The position numbers and the translations under genes are program-made. This document shows positions 17,114 through 25,271 of a DNA stretch of 64,000 nt, one piece after another. The notes beneath the pieces are model-generated. The model saw nothing but the letters and a program-made list of their open reading frames with translations. It did not search any database and had not been told where the DNA came from. This stretch comes from Limnohabitans_A sp048020265 (GTDB taxonomy: Bacteria > Pseudomonadota > Gammaproteobacteria > Burkholderiales > Burkholderiaceae_C). The stretch is taken from assembly GCF_048020265.1 (NCBI RefSeq), contig NZ_CP171843.1:2232001-2296000 (forward strand), in the 5' to 3' direction. Each line of letters begins with the position of its first letter. Within the stretch, counting starts at the first letter, position 1.

Positions 17114-17827
17114 TCAGCGCCCCGCCTGGTCCCAAGACGATGAAGCTTTGAGCAGCCGCTCCAGATCACGCTTGGCTTTCGAGGCACTGGGCACATCCAT
17201 GTTGGCGGGGAAACGCATCATGAAATTGCCCATTGGGTCGATCACGTACAAGTGGTCCTGCAGTTGCTGATCCTTGGCCGGGCTGACCCAGCTTTGTACT
17301 GTGGCTGCATCCAGGCGCAGCACATGCGCCATGTTCAAGGCCGGCAACAAGCTCTCGGCCACCGGGGCATCGTCGGTGATCAACCAGACACGATCCAGGC
17401 GGTCCTTGTCACGGCCCAAAATTTCGCGCAGCTGGCGCTGAAAATACAGGTTTTGCTGGCAACGCTCGGCGCACGCACCCGAGCCCACATTCACCAGCAG
17501 CCACTGGCCTTTCAGGCTGGCCAGGGGCACCGCCTCGCCTTGCAGATTTTGGGCCGAAGCCTGTGGCATGTCTTTTTGTGGCTGGATCAGTTCGCCATAG
17601 TTGCGGCGTCCCTCCGGGCGCACCACGTAGTAGGTGAAGTACGAAGCGATGACCGGAGAAGCGCAGATCAGCAGCATGGCGATCATCTTCCAGCGGCCCA
17701 TGCGCGTGCGTTGCGCATCGGCCTGCACCACTTCGCCCGGGCGCGGCATATCGTGCACGGTCATGGCCAGTGGGCTATCAGGCAGGTCGTTTTGTGCGGC
17801 GGGGTTGGACAATTTGGAACCAGACAT
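17114..17827 (-). CDS. Membrane-anchored thioredoxin-like protein of the oxidase locus
   Basis: 237 residues with one N-terminal transmembrane helix (about 47-66, MIAMLLICASPVIASYFTYY), followed by a domain with SCO/thioredoxin-like order: LKGQWLLVNVGSGACAERCQ, VWLITDD, LYVIDPMGNFMMRFP. The CAERC pair is in the position of the SCO copper site, but the distal His is not evident, so copper binding is uncertain. It always-adjacent partners here are surf1 and ctaA, so oxidase assembly is the likely role. The chosen start overlaps surf1 by 50 bases; an internal ATG at 17764 would remove the overlap. Confidence 0.8.
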   Translation of the reverse strand: MSGSKLSNPAAQNDLPDSPLAMTVHDMPRPGEVVQADAQRTRMGRWKMIAMLLICASPVIASYFTYYVVRPEGRRNYGELIQPQKDMPQASAQNLQGEAVPLASLKGQWLLVNVGSGACAERCQQNLYFQRQLREILGRDKDRLDRVWLITDDAPVAESLLPALNMAHVLRLDAATVQSWVSPAKDQQLQDHLYVIDPMGNFMMRFPANMDVPSASKAKRDLERLLKASSSWDQAGR

Positions 17828-18521
17828 AAAGTAGAGCGATCAGGCCACTCAGGCCAAACCATTGAAAAGCGTATCCGTGGTGCTTTTCAACACCACTGGC
17901 GACCACAGGCCACTCGCGCAGCAAGCCTTCAGACGCTGCACCTGATTGCAGCAAGGTGACTTCGAGCAAAGGCAGCGCCGTCTCACGCCGAAAAGCTTGC
18001 TGGTCTAGATTTTGCCGTATCGGGCCTTGCTCGGCCCCGCCAAAGTCATAGAGCCTTGATGGCCATGGGGCCAAATGCCCTGGTACCTCCACCTGCCCGG
18101 GTGGGGTCTCAATGCGAGGCAATGCCGTGCGGTCGGTGAATGAGCGTTGCGCCCAGCCGCGCTGCACCAGCACCACCGCGCCCGTGTCCTCGATTTGCAG
18201 TGGGGTCAGCACAAAGAAGCCAGGCTTGCCGTTCATTTGCCGGTTCTCCAGGTACACCGTGTGCTGGGGCAGCCAACTCCCTGTCAGCACCATGCGCCTG
18301 TGGATCAGCGCAGCAAGTGAGGCTGCGTCGCCCGATGCCGAGCCCAGGCTGCGGCCGTCCAGCGCGGCCATGGCCGATTGCTGCGTTCTGGCGTCTTGCA
18401 GCGCGGTTTTCTCGGCTGCCCGACCCAGCTGCCACAGACCCAAAGAAAAAGTCACGGCCACGCCCAGCACCGCCATGCCAAGCACCAGCCATCTTTGCCA
18501 GCCCGGGGTTTTCTCAGTCAT
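17778..18521 (-). CDS. surf1: SURF1 family cytochrome oxidase assembly protein
   Basis: 247 residues with the SURF1 layout: an N-terminal helix (about 12-29) with FSLGLWQLGRAAEK, a periplasmic domain (YLENRQMNGKPGFFVLTPLQ, VLVQRGWAQRS) and a C-terminal helix (WFGLSGLIALLYVWF). SURF1 aids insertion of heme a into oxidase subunit I. It starts only 14 bases from the divergent DUF2909 gene. Confidence 0.93.
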   Translation of the reverse strand: MTEKTPGWQRWLVLGMAVLGVAVTFSLGLWQLGRAAEKTALQDARTQQSAMAALDGRSLGSASGDAASLAALIHRRMVLTGSWLPQHTVYLENRQMNGKPGFFVLTPLQIEDTGAVVLVQRGWAQRSFTDRTALPRIETPPGQVEVPGHLAPWPSRLYDFGGAEQGPIRQNLDQQAFRRETALPLLEVTLLQSGAASEGLLREWPVVASGVEKHHGYAFQWFGLSGLIALLYVWFQIVQPRRTKRPA

Positions 18522-18535
18522 TGGATAATGCGTTC

Positions 18536-18769
18536 ATGAAAATTCTGGTCGTCATTGCGTTTATTGCCATTTTGTTGAGTTTGGGCTCTGCCCTGATGTA
18601 CATGATGCGGGGCAGCGCTCCGCCATCCGATGGACAAACACCCAAAAAAGGCAGCATGGCCACTGCACTGGCTTTTCGAGTCGGCTTTTCGATTGTCCTC
18701 TTCATTTGCGTGTTGGTGTCCTGGAAGATGGGTTGGATCCAACCCACAGGCATACCGGCTGGTGCCTGA
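18536..18769 (+). CDS. DUF2909 twin-transmembrane protein, 77 aa
   Basis: From the ATG at 18536 the protein has two hydrophobic helices (about 3-24 and 46-66) joined by a short polar loop (RGSAPPSDGQTPKKGS), matching the DUF2909 family found beside ctaE and surf1 in many beta- and gamma-proteobacteria. It is the only plus-strand gene inside the oxidase locus. The function is unknown; location suggests oxidase assembly or stability. Confidence 0.85.
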   Translation: MKILVVIAFIAILLSLGSALMYMMRGSAPPSDGQTPKKGSMATALAFRVGFSIVLFICVLVSWKMGWIQPTGIPAGA

Positions 18770-18804
18770 TCCATTTAGCCTGGCTTTTCCACCTGAAGGT
18801 TTAA

Positions 18805-18827
18805 GCCGAATTTGAAGCAAATTCGGC
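18805..18827. repeat. 10-bp perfect inverted repeat hairpin
   Basis: GCCGAATTTG (18805-18814), AAG, CAAATTCGGC (18818-18827). It sits between the DUF2909 stop and the strong terminator at 18841, with no T run on either side. It may be a secondary processing or pausing hairpin. Confidence 0.6.
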
Positions 18828-18840
18828 CTCAAGCCAGTCG

Positions 18841-18876
18841 ACAACAAAAAAGCGCCCTTGGGCGCTTTTTTGTTGT
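18841..18876. terminator. Bidirectional terminator between DUF2909 and ctaE
   Basis: A 16-bp stem, ACAACAAAAAAGCGCC / GGCGCTTTTTTGTTGT with a CTTG loop. A/T runs on both arms make it work for both converging genes. Confidence 0.92.
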
Positions 18877-18889
18877 GCCATCGGCAAGA

Positions 18890-19771
18890 TCACATCCAGT
18901 ACACCAAGATGTACAAGCCCAACCAGACCACGTCGACGAAGTGCCAGTACCAAGCCGCACCCTCGAAGCCGAAGTGACGATCTTTGGTGAAGTGGCCTTT
19001 TTGCAAACGCAAAGTGATGAACAACAGCATCAACATGCCGACAAGCACGTGGAAGCCGTGGAAACCAGTCAACATGTAAAAAGTGGAGCCGTAAATACCA
19101 GAGGACAGTTTCAGGTTCAAGTCGCTCCAGGCGTGGGCGTATTCATAGCCCTGAACAAACAAGAACGTCACACCCAACAACACCGTCAACCACATGAATT
19201 TAATGGTCTTGCTGCGATCACCCACCTGAATGGCGTGGTGGGCAATGGTCAGGGTCACACCCGATGTCAGCAGCAAAGCCGTGTTGATCGTGGGCAGCCA
19301 GAAAGGACCCATGGTCTGGAAGGGCTCAACAATACCAGCCGGCGAGGTGGTGGCGCCTGCCACCAGGCTTGGCCAGGCGGCTTTGAAATCTGGCCAAAGC
19401 AGGGCGTTTTCGAGACTGCCCAGAGCAGGCACCGAGTGCGAACGCGCCCACCACAGCGCCGTGAAGAACGCACCGAAGAACATGACTTCCGAGAAAATGA
19501 ACCAGGTCATGCTCCAGCGGTAAGACAAGTCGATTTTGTGCCCATACATGCCGCCTTCGCTCTCACGAACAGCTTCCGAAAACCACTGGTACAAAACGAT
19601 GAGCCACCAAGCCATGCCAAAAAACAGGCAATACATGCCCCACTCGGAGCCGTTGATCCACTGCCCTGCACCCAGAATCAGGAAGAACAGGCCAATGGCC
19701 GCCATCACCGGGTGGCGTGACTCGTGGGGAACGTAGTAATAAGGCGTGCTGCCGTGTGCTGCTGAACTCAT
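18890..19771 (-). CDS. ctaE: Cytochrome c oxidase subunit III
   Basis: 293 residues with seven hydrophobic segments and the subunit III motifs YFVPHESRHPVMA-like start, TWFIFSEVMFFGAFF and TGFHGFHVLVG. An AGGAG ribosome site lies 5 bases before the ATG. It is a core subunit of the aa3 oxidase, stabilising subunit I. It follows the DUF2970 gene on the same strand, about 44 bases away, completing the ctaC-ctaD-ctaG-ctaE order. Confidence 0.97.
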   Translation of the reverse strand: MSSAAHGSTPYYYVPHESRHPVMAAIGLFFLILGAGQWINGSEWGMYCLFFGMAWWLIVLYQWFSEAVRESEGGMYGHKIDLSYRWSMTWFIFSEVMFFGAFFTALWWARSHSVPALGSLENALLWPDFKAAWPSLVAGATTSPAGIVEPFQTMGPFWLPTINTALLLTSGVTLTIAHHAIQVGDRSKTIKFMWLTVLLGVTFLFVQGYEYAHAWSDLNLKLSSGIYGSTFYMLTGFHGFHVLVGMLMLLFITLRLQKGHFTKDRHFGFEGAAWYWHFVDVVWLGLYILVYWM

Positions 19772-19815
19772 GGGGACTCCTGCTCTCTCTTCTTTCGAAA
19801 TCTAATTTTGGTTGG

Positions 19816-20043
19816 TTAAAGGCCCGTTGGCTGGACCACAACCCAATTGACCAGGGCGATCAACCCCAGGACAAACAACAATGCTGCGCCGATAGCCACA
19901 CCGATGATGTGGAACGGGTTGAGTTTTTCAATGTCTTGCTGGTATTCGGAATTCTTGCGAAGACCGACAAAGGACCACAACACGGCCTGAACAGTCCGCA
20001 ACCAGGAAGCTTTGCGCTTGGCAGACGGTTGAGGCGTGTTCAT
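19816..20043 (-). CDS. DUF2970 small membrane protein, 75 aa
   Basis: A basic N-terminus and a conserved WLRTVQAVLWSFVGLRK segment are followed by a membrane helix (about 49-70). This is the DUF2970 pattern, seen between ctaG and ctaE in beta-proteobacteria. The start overlaps the ctaG stop by 4 bases (ATGA). The biochemical role is unknown; coupling to ctaG suggests oxidase biogenesis. Confidence 0.88.
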   Translation of the reverse strand: MNTPQPSAKRKASWLRTVQAVLWSFVGLRKNSEYQQDIEKLNPFHIIGVAIGAALLFVLGLIALVNWVVVQPTGL

Positions 20044-20669
20044 GAACCCGATCCTGTTTTGACCGGCAACACCAGTTCGGCAGCGGCCAAAGGGGCTGTC
20101 GGTGCGGCAGGTGTCTTACCGCCCACCTCAAAGAAGGTGTAGGACAGTGTGATGGTGGTCACGTCTTTGGACAACTTGGGATCGATCACAAACGCAACGG
20201 GCCAAGACTTCTTCTCACCAGGCTCCAGGGTGTACTGGTTAAAACAGAAACACTCGAGCTTGTTGAAATGGTTAGCCGCCTGGCGTGGTGCATAGCTAGG
20301 AATGGCTTGCGCTGCCATACGGCGGTTTTGCACATTCTGGAACTCGTACATCACGGTGCTCAGTTCACCGGGGTGAACCTGCATGGAACGCTTTTCAGGT
20401 TTGAACTGCCAAGGACCACGCACATTGGCGTCGAATTCGACGGTGATGGTGCGCGTGGTGTCGACTTGGCTGTTGCGCAAGACCTCGGCCGCTTTACCCG
20501 CCTTGGCATTGCCAGGGATCTGGGTTTCGGAAATCGACAGGATGTTGATGCCCGTGATCTCACAAATGGCCTTGTAGATGGGCACCAGCGCATAACCGAA
20601 GCAGAACATGCCCGCGGTCACAACCGCCAGCTTGCCCACCATCTTCAGATTTTCACCGCGCAGGTTCAT
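20040..20669 (-). CDS. ctaG: Cytochrome c oxidase assembly protein CtaG/Cox11
   Basis: 209 residues: one N-terminal membrane helix (about 11-31) and a periplasmic immunoglobulin-like copper-binding domain with the invariant CFCF motif (Cys140, Cys142). Cox11 inserts CuB into subunit I. It is the Cox11 type, not the unrelated Bacillus CtaG. It lies between the 38-residue small protein and DUF2970, with an ATGA overlap with the latter. Confidence 0.97.
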   Translation of the reverse strand: MNLRGENLKMVGKLAVVTAGMFCFGYALVPIYKAICEITGINILSISETQIPGNAKAGKAAEVLRNSQVDTTRTITVEFDANVRGPWQFKPEKRSMQVHPGELSTVMYEFQNVQNRRMAAQAIPSYAPRQAANHFNKLECFCFNQYTLEPGEKKSWPVAFVIDPKLSKDVTTITLSYTFFEVGGKTPAAPTAPLAAAELVLPVKTGSGS

Positions 20670-20679
20670 CTTGGGTCTT

Positions 20680-20796
20680 TCAAGGGTTCAACAACAGCAA
20701 CTTGGCCACAAAACCCAGCAGGACCGCCAGTGCGACCGAAGCCAGGATCAGGCCCAGGCGCACATTGCTTTTTCTTTGCTCGGGTGTCATCGCCAT
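20680..20796 (-). CDS. Small cytochrome oxidase assembly-type membrane protein, 38 aa
   Basis: The start is ATG at 20796 (or 20790) and the stop TGA at 20680-20682. The sequence begins MAMTPEQRKSNVRLGLILAS and continues as one hydrophobic helix ending AKLLLLNP. It starts 5 bases after the ctaD stop and ends 10 bases before ctaG, leaving no room for anything else. From memory, small proteins of this pattern are annotated at this exact locus in Burkholderiales as 'cytochrome oxidase small assembly protein'. Its function has not been shown, as far as I know. Confidence 0.8.
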   Translation of the reverse strand: MAMTPEQRKSNVRLGLILASVALAVLLGFVAKLLLLNP

Positions 20797-20801
20797 GTCG
20801 A

Positions 20802-22418
20802 TCAACCGATCACGCGGGTCGCAGTAGCGTCCAGCTTGGGTGGATTTTCAAAGGTGTGGAAGGGTGCTGGCGAAGGCACTTCCCATTCCAGACCTTCGGC
20901 CGCTTCCCAAGGCTTCTGAGGCGCTTTGTCGCCCTTGCCCATCATGGCAGGCAACACAATGAACAGGAAGAAGTAAACCTGTGCAAAGCCGAAGAAGAAG
21001 GCACCCACAGAGGCAATCATGTTGAAGTCGGTGAACTGCATGGGGTAGTCGGCATAGCGTCGGGGCATACCGGCCAGACCCAAGAAGTGCATCGGGAAGA
21101 AGGTTACGTTGAAGGAGATCAACGACCACCAGAAATGGATCTTGCCGCGCGTTTCGTTGTACATCACACCGGTCCACTTGGGAATCCAGTAGTAAACGCC
21201 TGCGAACAGTGCAAACAGGGAACCCGCCACCAGCACATAGTGGAAGTGGGCCACCACGTAATAGGTATCTTGCAACTGGATATCTATAGGAGCCATAGCC
21301 AGAATCAGACCCGTGAAACCACCCATGGTGAACACGAAGATGAAGCCCACTGCGAACAGCATGGGGGTTTCAAACGTCATGGAACCGCGCCACATGGTGG
21401 CGATCCAGTTGAAGATCTTCACAGCGGTCGGCACGGCAATCAACATCGTGGCGTACATGAAGAACAGCTGGCCGGTCACAGGCATGCCGGTCGTGAACAT
21501 GTGGTGCGCCCACACAATGAACGACAGGATGGCGATCGACGATGTGGCGTACACCATGGAGGCGTAGCCGAAGAGTTTCTTGCGCGAGAACGCGGGCACG
21601 ATCTGGCTGATGATGCCGAAGGCCGGCAAGATCATGATGTACACCTCAGGGTGACCGAAGAACCAGAAGATGTGCTGGTACATGACCGGGTCACCACCAC
21701 CGGCGGGGTTGAAGAAGCTGGTGCCAAAGTGACGGTCAGTCAAGGTCATGGTGATCGCGCCAGCCAAAACGGGCATCACGGCAATCAGCAAGTAGGCGGT
21801 GATGAGCCAGGTCCAAGCGAACATGGGCATCTTCATCAAGGTCATGCCGGGGGCGCGCATGTTCAAGATGGTCACGATGATGTTGATCGAGCCCATGATG
21901 GACGAAGCACCCAGGATGTGCATGGCAAAAATACCCGCGTCCATGGAGGGACCCATTTGCAGGGTCAGGGGTGCGTAAAGGGTCCAGCCGGCAGCAGGTG
22001 CGCCGCCAGGCATGAAGAACGAACCCACCAGCATGGCGCCCGCTGGCACCATCAGCCAGAAGCTGAAGTTGTTCATGCGGGCAAAGGCCATGTCAGAGGC
22101 GCCAATTTGCAAAGGCAACATCCAGTTCGCAAAGCCCACAAAGGCAGGCATGATCGCACCGAACACCATGATGATGCCGTGCATGGTGGTGAACTGGTTG
22201 AACAACTCTGGGTTGACCACTTGCAGGCCGGGCTGGAACAGCTCGGCGCGGATACCCAGCGCCAGCACGCCACCGATCATCAGCATGGCAAAACTGAACA
22301 ACAGGTACAAGGTACCGATGTCTTTGTGGTTGGTGGCATACACCCAGCGACGCCAGCCCGCAGGCGCGTGACCGTGATCGTCATGGGCGTGATCGTGATG
22401 GTCTAGAACGGCACTCAT
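20802..22418 (-). CDS. ctaD: Cytochrome c oxidase subunit I
   Basis: 538 residues with 12 membrane helices. It contains the CuB/heme a3 region WFFGHPEVYIMILPAFG, the GGGDPVMYQHIFW block, and the proton-channel segments NWMLPLQIGASDMAFARMNN and VAHFHYVLV with the heme ligand histidines. The N-terminus is His-rich (DHHDHAHDDHGH) and might bind metal. The ribosome site AAAGG precedes the ATG. It is the catalytic subunit of an aa3-type oxidase, next to ctaC upstream and the small assembly ORF downstream. Confidence 0.98.
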   Translation of the reverse strand: MSAVLDHHDHAHDDHGHAPAGWRRWVYATNHKDIGTLYLLFSFAMLMIGGVLALGIRAELFQPGLQVVNPELFNQFTTMHGIIMVFGAIMPAFVGFANWMLPLQIGASDMAFARMNNFSFWLMVPAGAMLVGSFFMPGGAPAAGWTLYAPLTLQMGPSMDAGIFAMHILGASSIMGSINIIVTILNMRAPGMTLMKMPMFAWTWLITAYLLIAVMPVLAGAITMTLTDRHFGTSFFNPAGGGDPVMYQHIFWFFGHPEVYIMILPAFGIISQIVPAFSRKKLFGYASMVYATSSIAILSFIVWAHHMFTTGMPVTGQLFFMYATMLIAVPTAVKIFNWIATMWRGSMTFETPMLFAVGFIFVFTMGGFTGLILAMAPIDIQLQDTYYVVAHFHYVLVAGSLFALFAGVYYWIPKWTGVMYNETRGKIHFWWSLISFNVTFFPMHFLGLAGMPRRYADYPMQFTDFNMIASVGAFFFGFAQVYFFLFIVLPAMMGKGDKAPQKPWEAAEGLEWEVPSPAPFHTFENPPKLDATATRVIG

Positions 22419-22450
22419 CTTGATTTCCTTTGATTTGAATACGGTACTGC

Positions 22451-23623
22451 TTACTTGCGAGCGGCCAGGACTTCAGCCGGTTGCACGATTTGACCGGTCT
22501 TGTTGGACCAGCTGTTTTTGGTGTAGGTGATCACAGCGGCGATCTCGGTGTCCGACAACTGCTTCCATGCGGGCATGGCACCATTGTTTTGGCCGTTGAG
22601 CAAAATCGCAATTTGCTTGGATTTATCGGCATCCAGCACCACAGCAGAGCCGTCGATGGCCTTGATGGCACCGGCACCTTTGCCTGTGGCTTGGTGGCAA
22701 GCAGCGCAATTGGCGGCATACACTTTTTCGCCACGCTTGGACAAGTCGTCCAAAGCCCAAACTTTGGCTGGATCGTCGGCTTTGGCCGCTTGCTTTTTCT
22801 TCTCGGTGTCAACCCAGGCCGCGTAGTCGGCAGCGGACAGCACCTTCACGTGGATGGGCATATAAGCGTGTTCCTTACCGCACAGTTCCTGGCACTGACC
22901 GTAGAAATCGCCGGTTTTTTCAGCACGGAACCAGGTATCACGCACGAAACCTGGGATAGCGTCTTGCTTGATGCCGAAAGCAGGCACAGCAAAGGCATGA
23001 ATCACGTCGTTGGCGGTGGTGATCACGCGCACTTTCTGGCCCACGGGCACCACCAAAGGATTGTCCACTTTGAGGAGGTAGTTGTCGCCTTCTGGCTTGC
23101 CGGCATCGGACATGGCGCGCTGAGTGGAATCCAGCGTGGAGATGTAGCTCAGGCCTTCGCCCTCGCCCTTGATGTAGTCATAGCCCCATTTCCACTGGTA
23201 GCCAGTGACTTTCACGGTCAGATCGGCGTTGGTGGTGTCTTTTTGGGCCACCAGCACCTTGGTGGCGGGCAGCGCCATCAGGATCACGATCAGGAAAGGC
23301 ACTGCGGTCCAAACAACCTCCACCGTGATGGATTCGGTAAAGGTCGCAGGCTTGTGACCCACCGACTTGCGGTGCTTCCAGATGGAATAGAACATGACCG
23401 CAAAAACGGCAATAAAGATCACCGTGCAGATGATCAACATGAACCAGTGCAGCCAGTGCTGCTCTTCCGCGATTTTCGTCGCTGCAGGTGCGAAGTTGAG
23501 CTGGTTGACCGCAGGGCCGCCCGGCAAATCATTGACGGCATGGGCTGCCGTAGCCACCCAAGCGCCTGCAAAAATGCCCGCGCGGGATAGCAGCGAAGCC
23601 AATTGGTTGGAAATATTCTTCAT
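22451..23623 (-). CDS. ctaC: Cytochrome c oxidase subunit II with fused cytochrome c domain
   Basis: 390 residues from the ATG at 23623 (MKNISNQLASLLSR); the longer frame to 23680 is unlikely. It has a signal peptide, two membrane helices (about 61-82 and 104-122), then a cupredoxin domain with the CuA ligands His209, Cys244, Cys248, His252 and Met255 (CQELCGKEHAYM). A class I cytochrome c domain with CAACH (Cys306, Cys309, His310) is fused to the C-terminus. This is a caa3-like subunit II, which may reduce dependence on a soluble donor. Confidence 0.97.
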   Translation of the reverse strand: MKNISNQLASLLSRAGIFAGAWVATAAHAVNDLPGGPAVNQLNFAPAATKIAEEQHWLHWFMLIICTVIFIAVFAVMFYSIWKHRKSVGHKPATFTESITVEVVWTAVPFLIVILMALPATKVLVAQKDTTNADLTVKVTGYQWKWGYDYIKGEGEGLSYISTLDSTQRAMSDAGKPEGDNYLLKVDNPLVVPVGQKVRVITTANDVIHAFAVPAFGIKQDAIPGFVRDTWFRAEKTGDFYGQCQELCGKEHAYMPIHVKVLSAADYAAWVDTEKKKQAAKADDPAKVWALDDLSKRGEKVYAANCAACHQATGKGAGAIKAIDGSAVVLDADKSKQIAILLNGQNNGAMPAWKQLSDTEIAAVITYTKNSWSNKTGQIVQPAEVLAARK

Positions 23624-23699
23624 GGTTCTCACTAACTTCCAAGACTCTGTTGAACTCACACCTTTGACAAACCAGGCCAACCCTGTTCATCGCCAGACA

Positions 23700-24176
23700 T
23701 CACGCGGAACGCAATGCCCTTCTGATTTCTCGCGCCAAGACTTGACGCAACTCGGGGCGCACAAAGCGCCCCACCTCGATCGAGCGACCCTGACCTGACA
23801 ACTCGATCAGACTGTGATCACCCGACTTAGGCTCAACCCTCACCCATTGACGCGCAAACTCTGCACGCTCACGGCGTCCGGCAGACTCTTTTTCCACCAC
23901 CAGACTGGTGCCCTGCAATGAAATCCATTCGCCATCTGTCGCATGCCGTGCATAGGCCAGAAAAGCTAAGCCCACCAAGGTGATCTCCAAGCCTGCGAAG
24001 GCCAGAACCAAGGTGGCACCTTGCAACCAGAAGAACACCCCAATGCCCAGCGACAAGACACACAAAGACAGGTAAAGCCAACCCAGCTGGGCGGGCGTCA
24101 CAGAGCAATTGCGCCGAAGCTGCCATTGAATGGCCGGTCCGGACTCTTGTGCAAACTGGTAAGTTGGATTTGACAC
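23700..24176 (-). CDS. DUF2244 domain membrane protein
   Basis: 158 residues: a polar N-terminus with LRRNCSVTPAQLG, two adjacent membrane helices (about 32-72) and a C-terminal beta-rich part with RAEFARQWVRVEP. This is the DUF2244 pattern that often accompanies ctaC. It lies 76 bases upstream of ctaC on the same strand, so it may be the first gene of the oxidase transcript. The function is unknown. Confidence 0.85.
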   Translation of the reverse strand: MSNPTYQFAQESGPAIQWQLRRNCSVTPAQLGWLYLSLCVLSLGIGVFFWLQGATLVLAFAGLEITLVGLAFLAYARHATDGEWISLQGTSLVVEKESAGRRERAEFARQWVRVEPKSGDHSLIELSGQGRSIEVGRFVRPELRQVLAREIRRALRSA

Positions 24177-24241
24177 CTGTCAACTTTCAATAACCTAACA
24201 TGCTGGCGGCACGCAATCTGGCCAAAACCGGGCGGATTTTA

Positions 24242-24257
24242 CCCGAGTTAACTCGGG
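24242..24257. repeat. 16-base perfect palindrome CCCGAGTTAACTCGGG
   Basis: A symmetric palindrome between the BioC-like gene and DUF2244, followed on the plus strand by GTTTTG and on the minus strand by TAAAATCC. It could be a weak terminator stem with a TTAA loop or a dimeric operator. Nothing else distinguishes these. Confidence 0.45.
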
Positions 24258-24270
24258 GTTTTGATTCAAC

Positions 24271-25191
24271 TCAAACTTTGTCGGATATCCGGCTGCCACT
24301 GCGCAGCATTTGCCGCATCTGATCCAAGCCGATCTCAGTTTGGGCACTCACTGACGCACGTGGCCTGGGTTTCAGCGCATGGCCATAAACGATCTCGAAA
24401 CTGAGTGACAAACGTCCCCCTTCCTCCGGTCTGGCCAGTGTCATCAGCACCTGATCCAGCTGCGCTCGCCAGCGACGCCCTCGCAGACCCGCAAAACGCT
24501 GGACGTGCAGATTACGGCCCCAAGCACGCAAATCGGCCAGCATGCGCTGTGGTGATTCGTAGGTCAGAGTGATGCGCTCCATGTCCATGACCGGCTCAGC
24601 GAAGCCAGCCTCCACCAACATATCACCCCAGTCGTGCATGTCGGTGAATTCATGGGCAGGCGCGGGCCAGCCTTGGCGGGCATAAGCCTCGCGCAATTCC
24701 CGCAGACTGTCTGGCCCTAAACATGAAAACATCAAAAAGCCATCCACTGCCAGGGTGTTGTGCCAGATTTTCAGAATTTGTTGAGGTTGGGCACAAGTGT
24801 GCAGCAGCATGTTGGCCCACAGCATCTGGGCCTGGCCTGCTGGCGGCAAGCCCAGCGCGATGCGGGGCCCGAACCAGCGCTCGGCCTGCCACCAACGGGC
24901 CTGCGCCACCTCTCGCGCGGCCATGGCTTCAGCCGGCTGTGCGCTGTTCAACCAGACTTCGGCTTTCGGGTAACGCTTTTGCAAAGCCCGCTGCGCCTGC
25001 AGCCCACCGCGACCAGGCTCCCAATGGACCCAGCGCTCGGGCTGCAACTTGATGAAATCCAGTCGCTCCTGCATGCGGAAAGCCACTTCTTCGTGCAGCC
25101 AAGGCGAGGCCTCGCCCACCGGATGCGCCGACCAGCGGGCAGCGGCAACAGGATCCAGCGAGGGGGGGCGTTCAGGTGCAGACATGGCCAA
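24271..25191 (-). CDS. SAM-dependent methyltransferase, BioC-like
   Basis: 306 residues with a class I methyltransferase arrangement: WVHWEPGRGGLQAQRALQ at the SAM position, ML..ANMLLH in place of motif IV, and VDGFLMFSCLGPDSLRELR, which resembles BioC (malonyl-ACP O-methyltransferase of biotin synthesis). The first SAM motif is poorly conserved (EPGRGG rather than DLGCGTG), so substrate and activity are uncertain. No other bio gene is nearby. It is divergent from comF. The start may be ATG 25191 or 25185. Confidence 0.7.
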   Translation of the reverse strand: MAMSAPERPPSLDPVAAARWSAHPVGEASPWLHEEVAFRMQERLDFIKLQPERWVHWEPGRGGLQAQRALQKRYPKAEVWLNSAQPAEAMAAREVAQARWWQAERWFGPRIALGLPPAGQAQMLWANMLLHTCAQPQQILKIWHNTLAVDGFLMFSCLGPDSLRELREAYARQGWPAPAHEFTDMHDWGDMLVEAGFAEPVMDMERITLTYESPQRMLADLRAWGRNLHVQRFAGLRGRRWRAQLDQVLMTLARPEEGGRLSLSFEIVYGHALKPRPRASVSAQTEIGLDQMRQMLRSGSRISDKV

Positions 25192-25271
25192 GGCTCAAAA
25201 GATGAGGTCCTGCTTCAGGCGAACGACAGGTTCGCCTTGTGGTCAGGGCTTGGCGGCAGTATATTGATTTC

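Noticed and set aside
20268..22406. 712-codon open frame antisense to ctaG and ctaD
   Set aside because: It is a shadow frame of the GC-rich, strongly supported ctaD/ctaG genes; low-complexity His/Gly composition and no recognisable domain.
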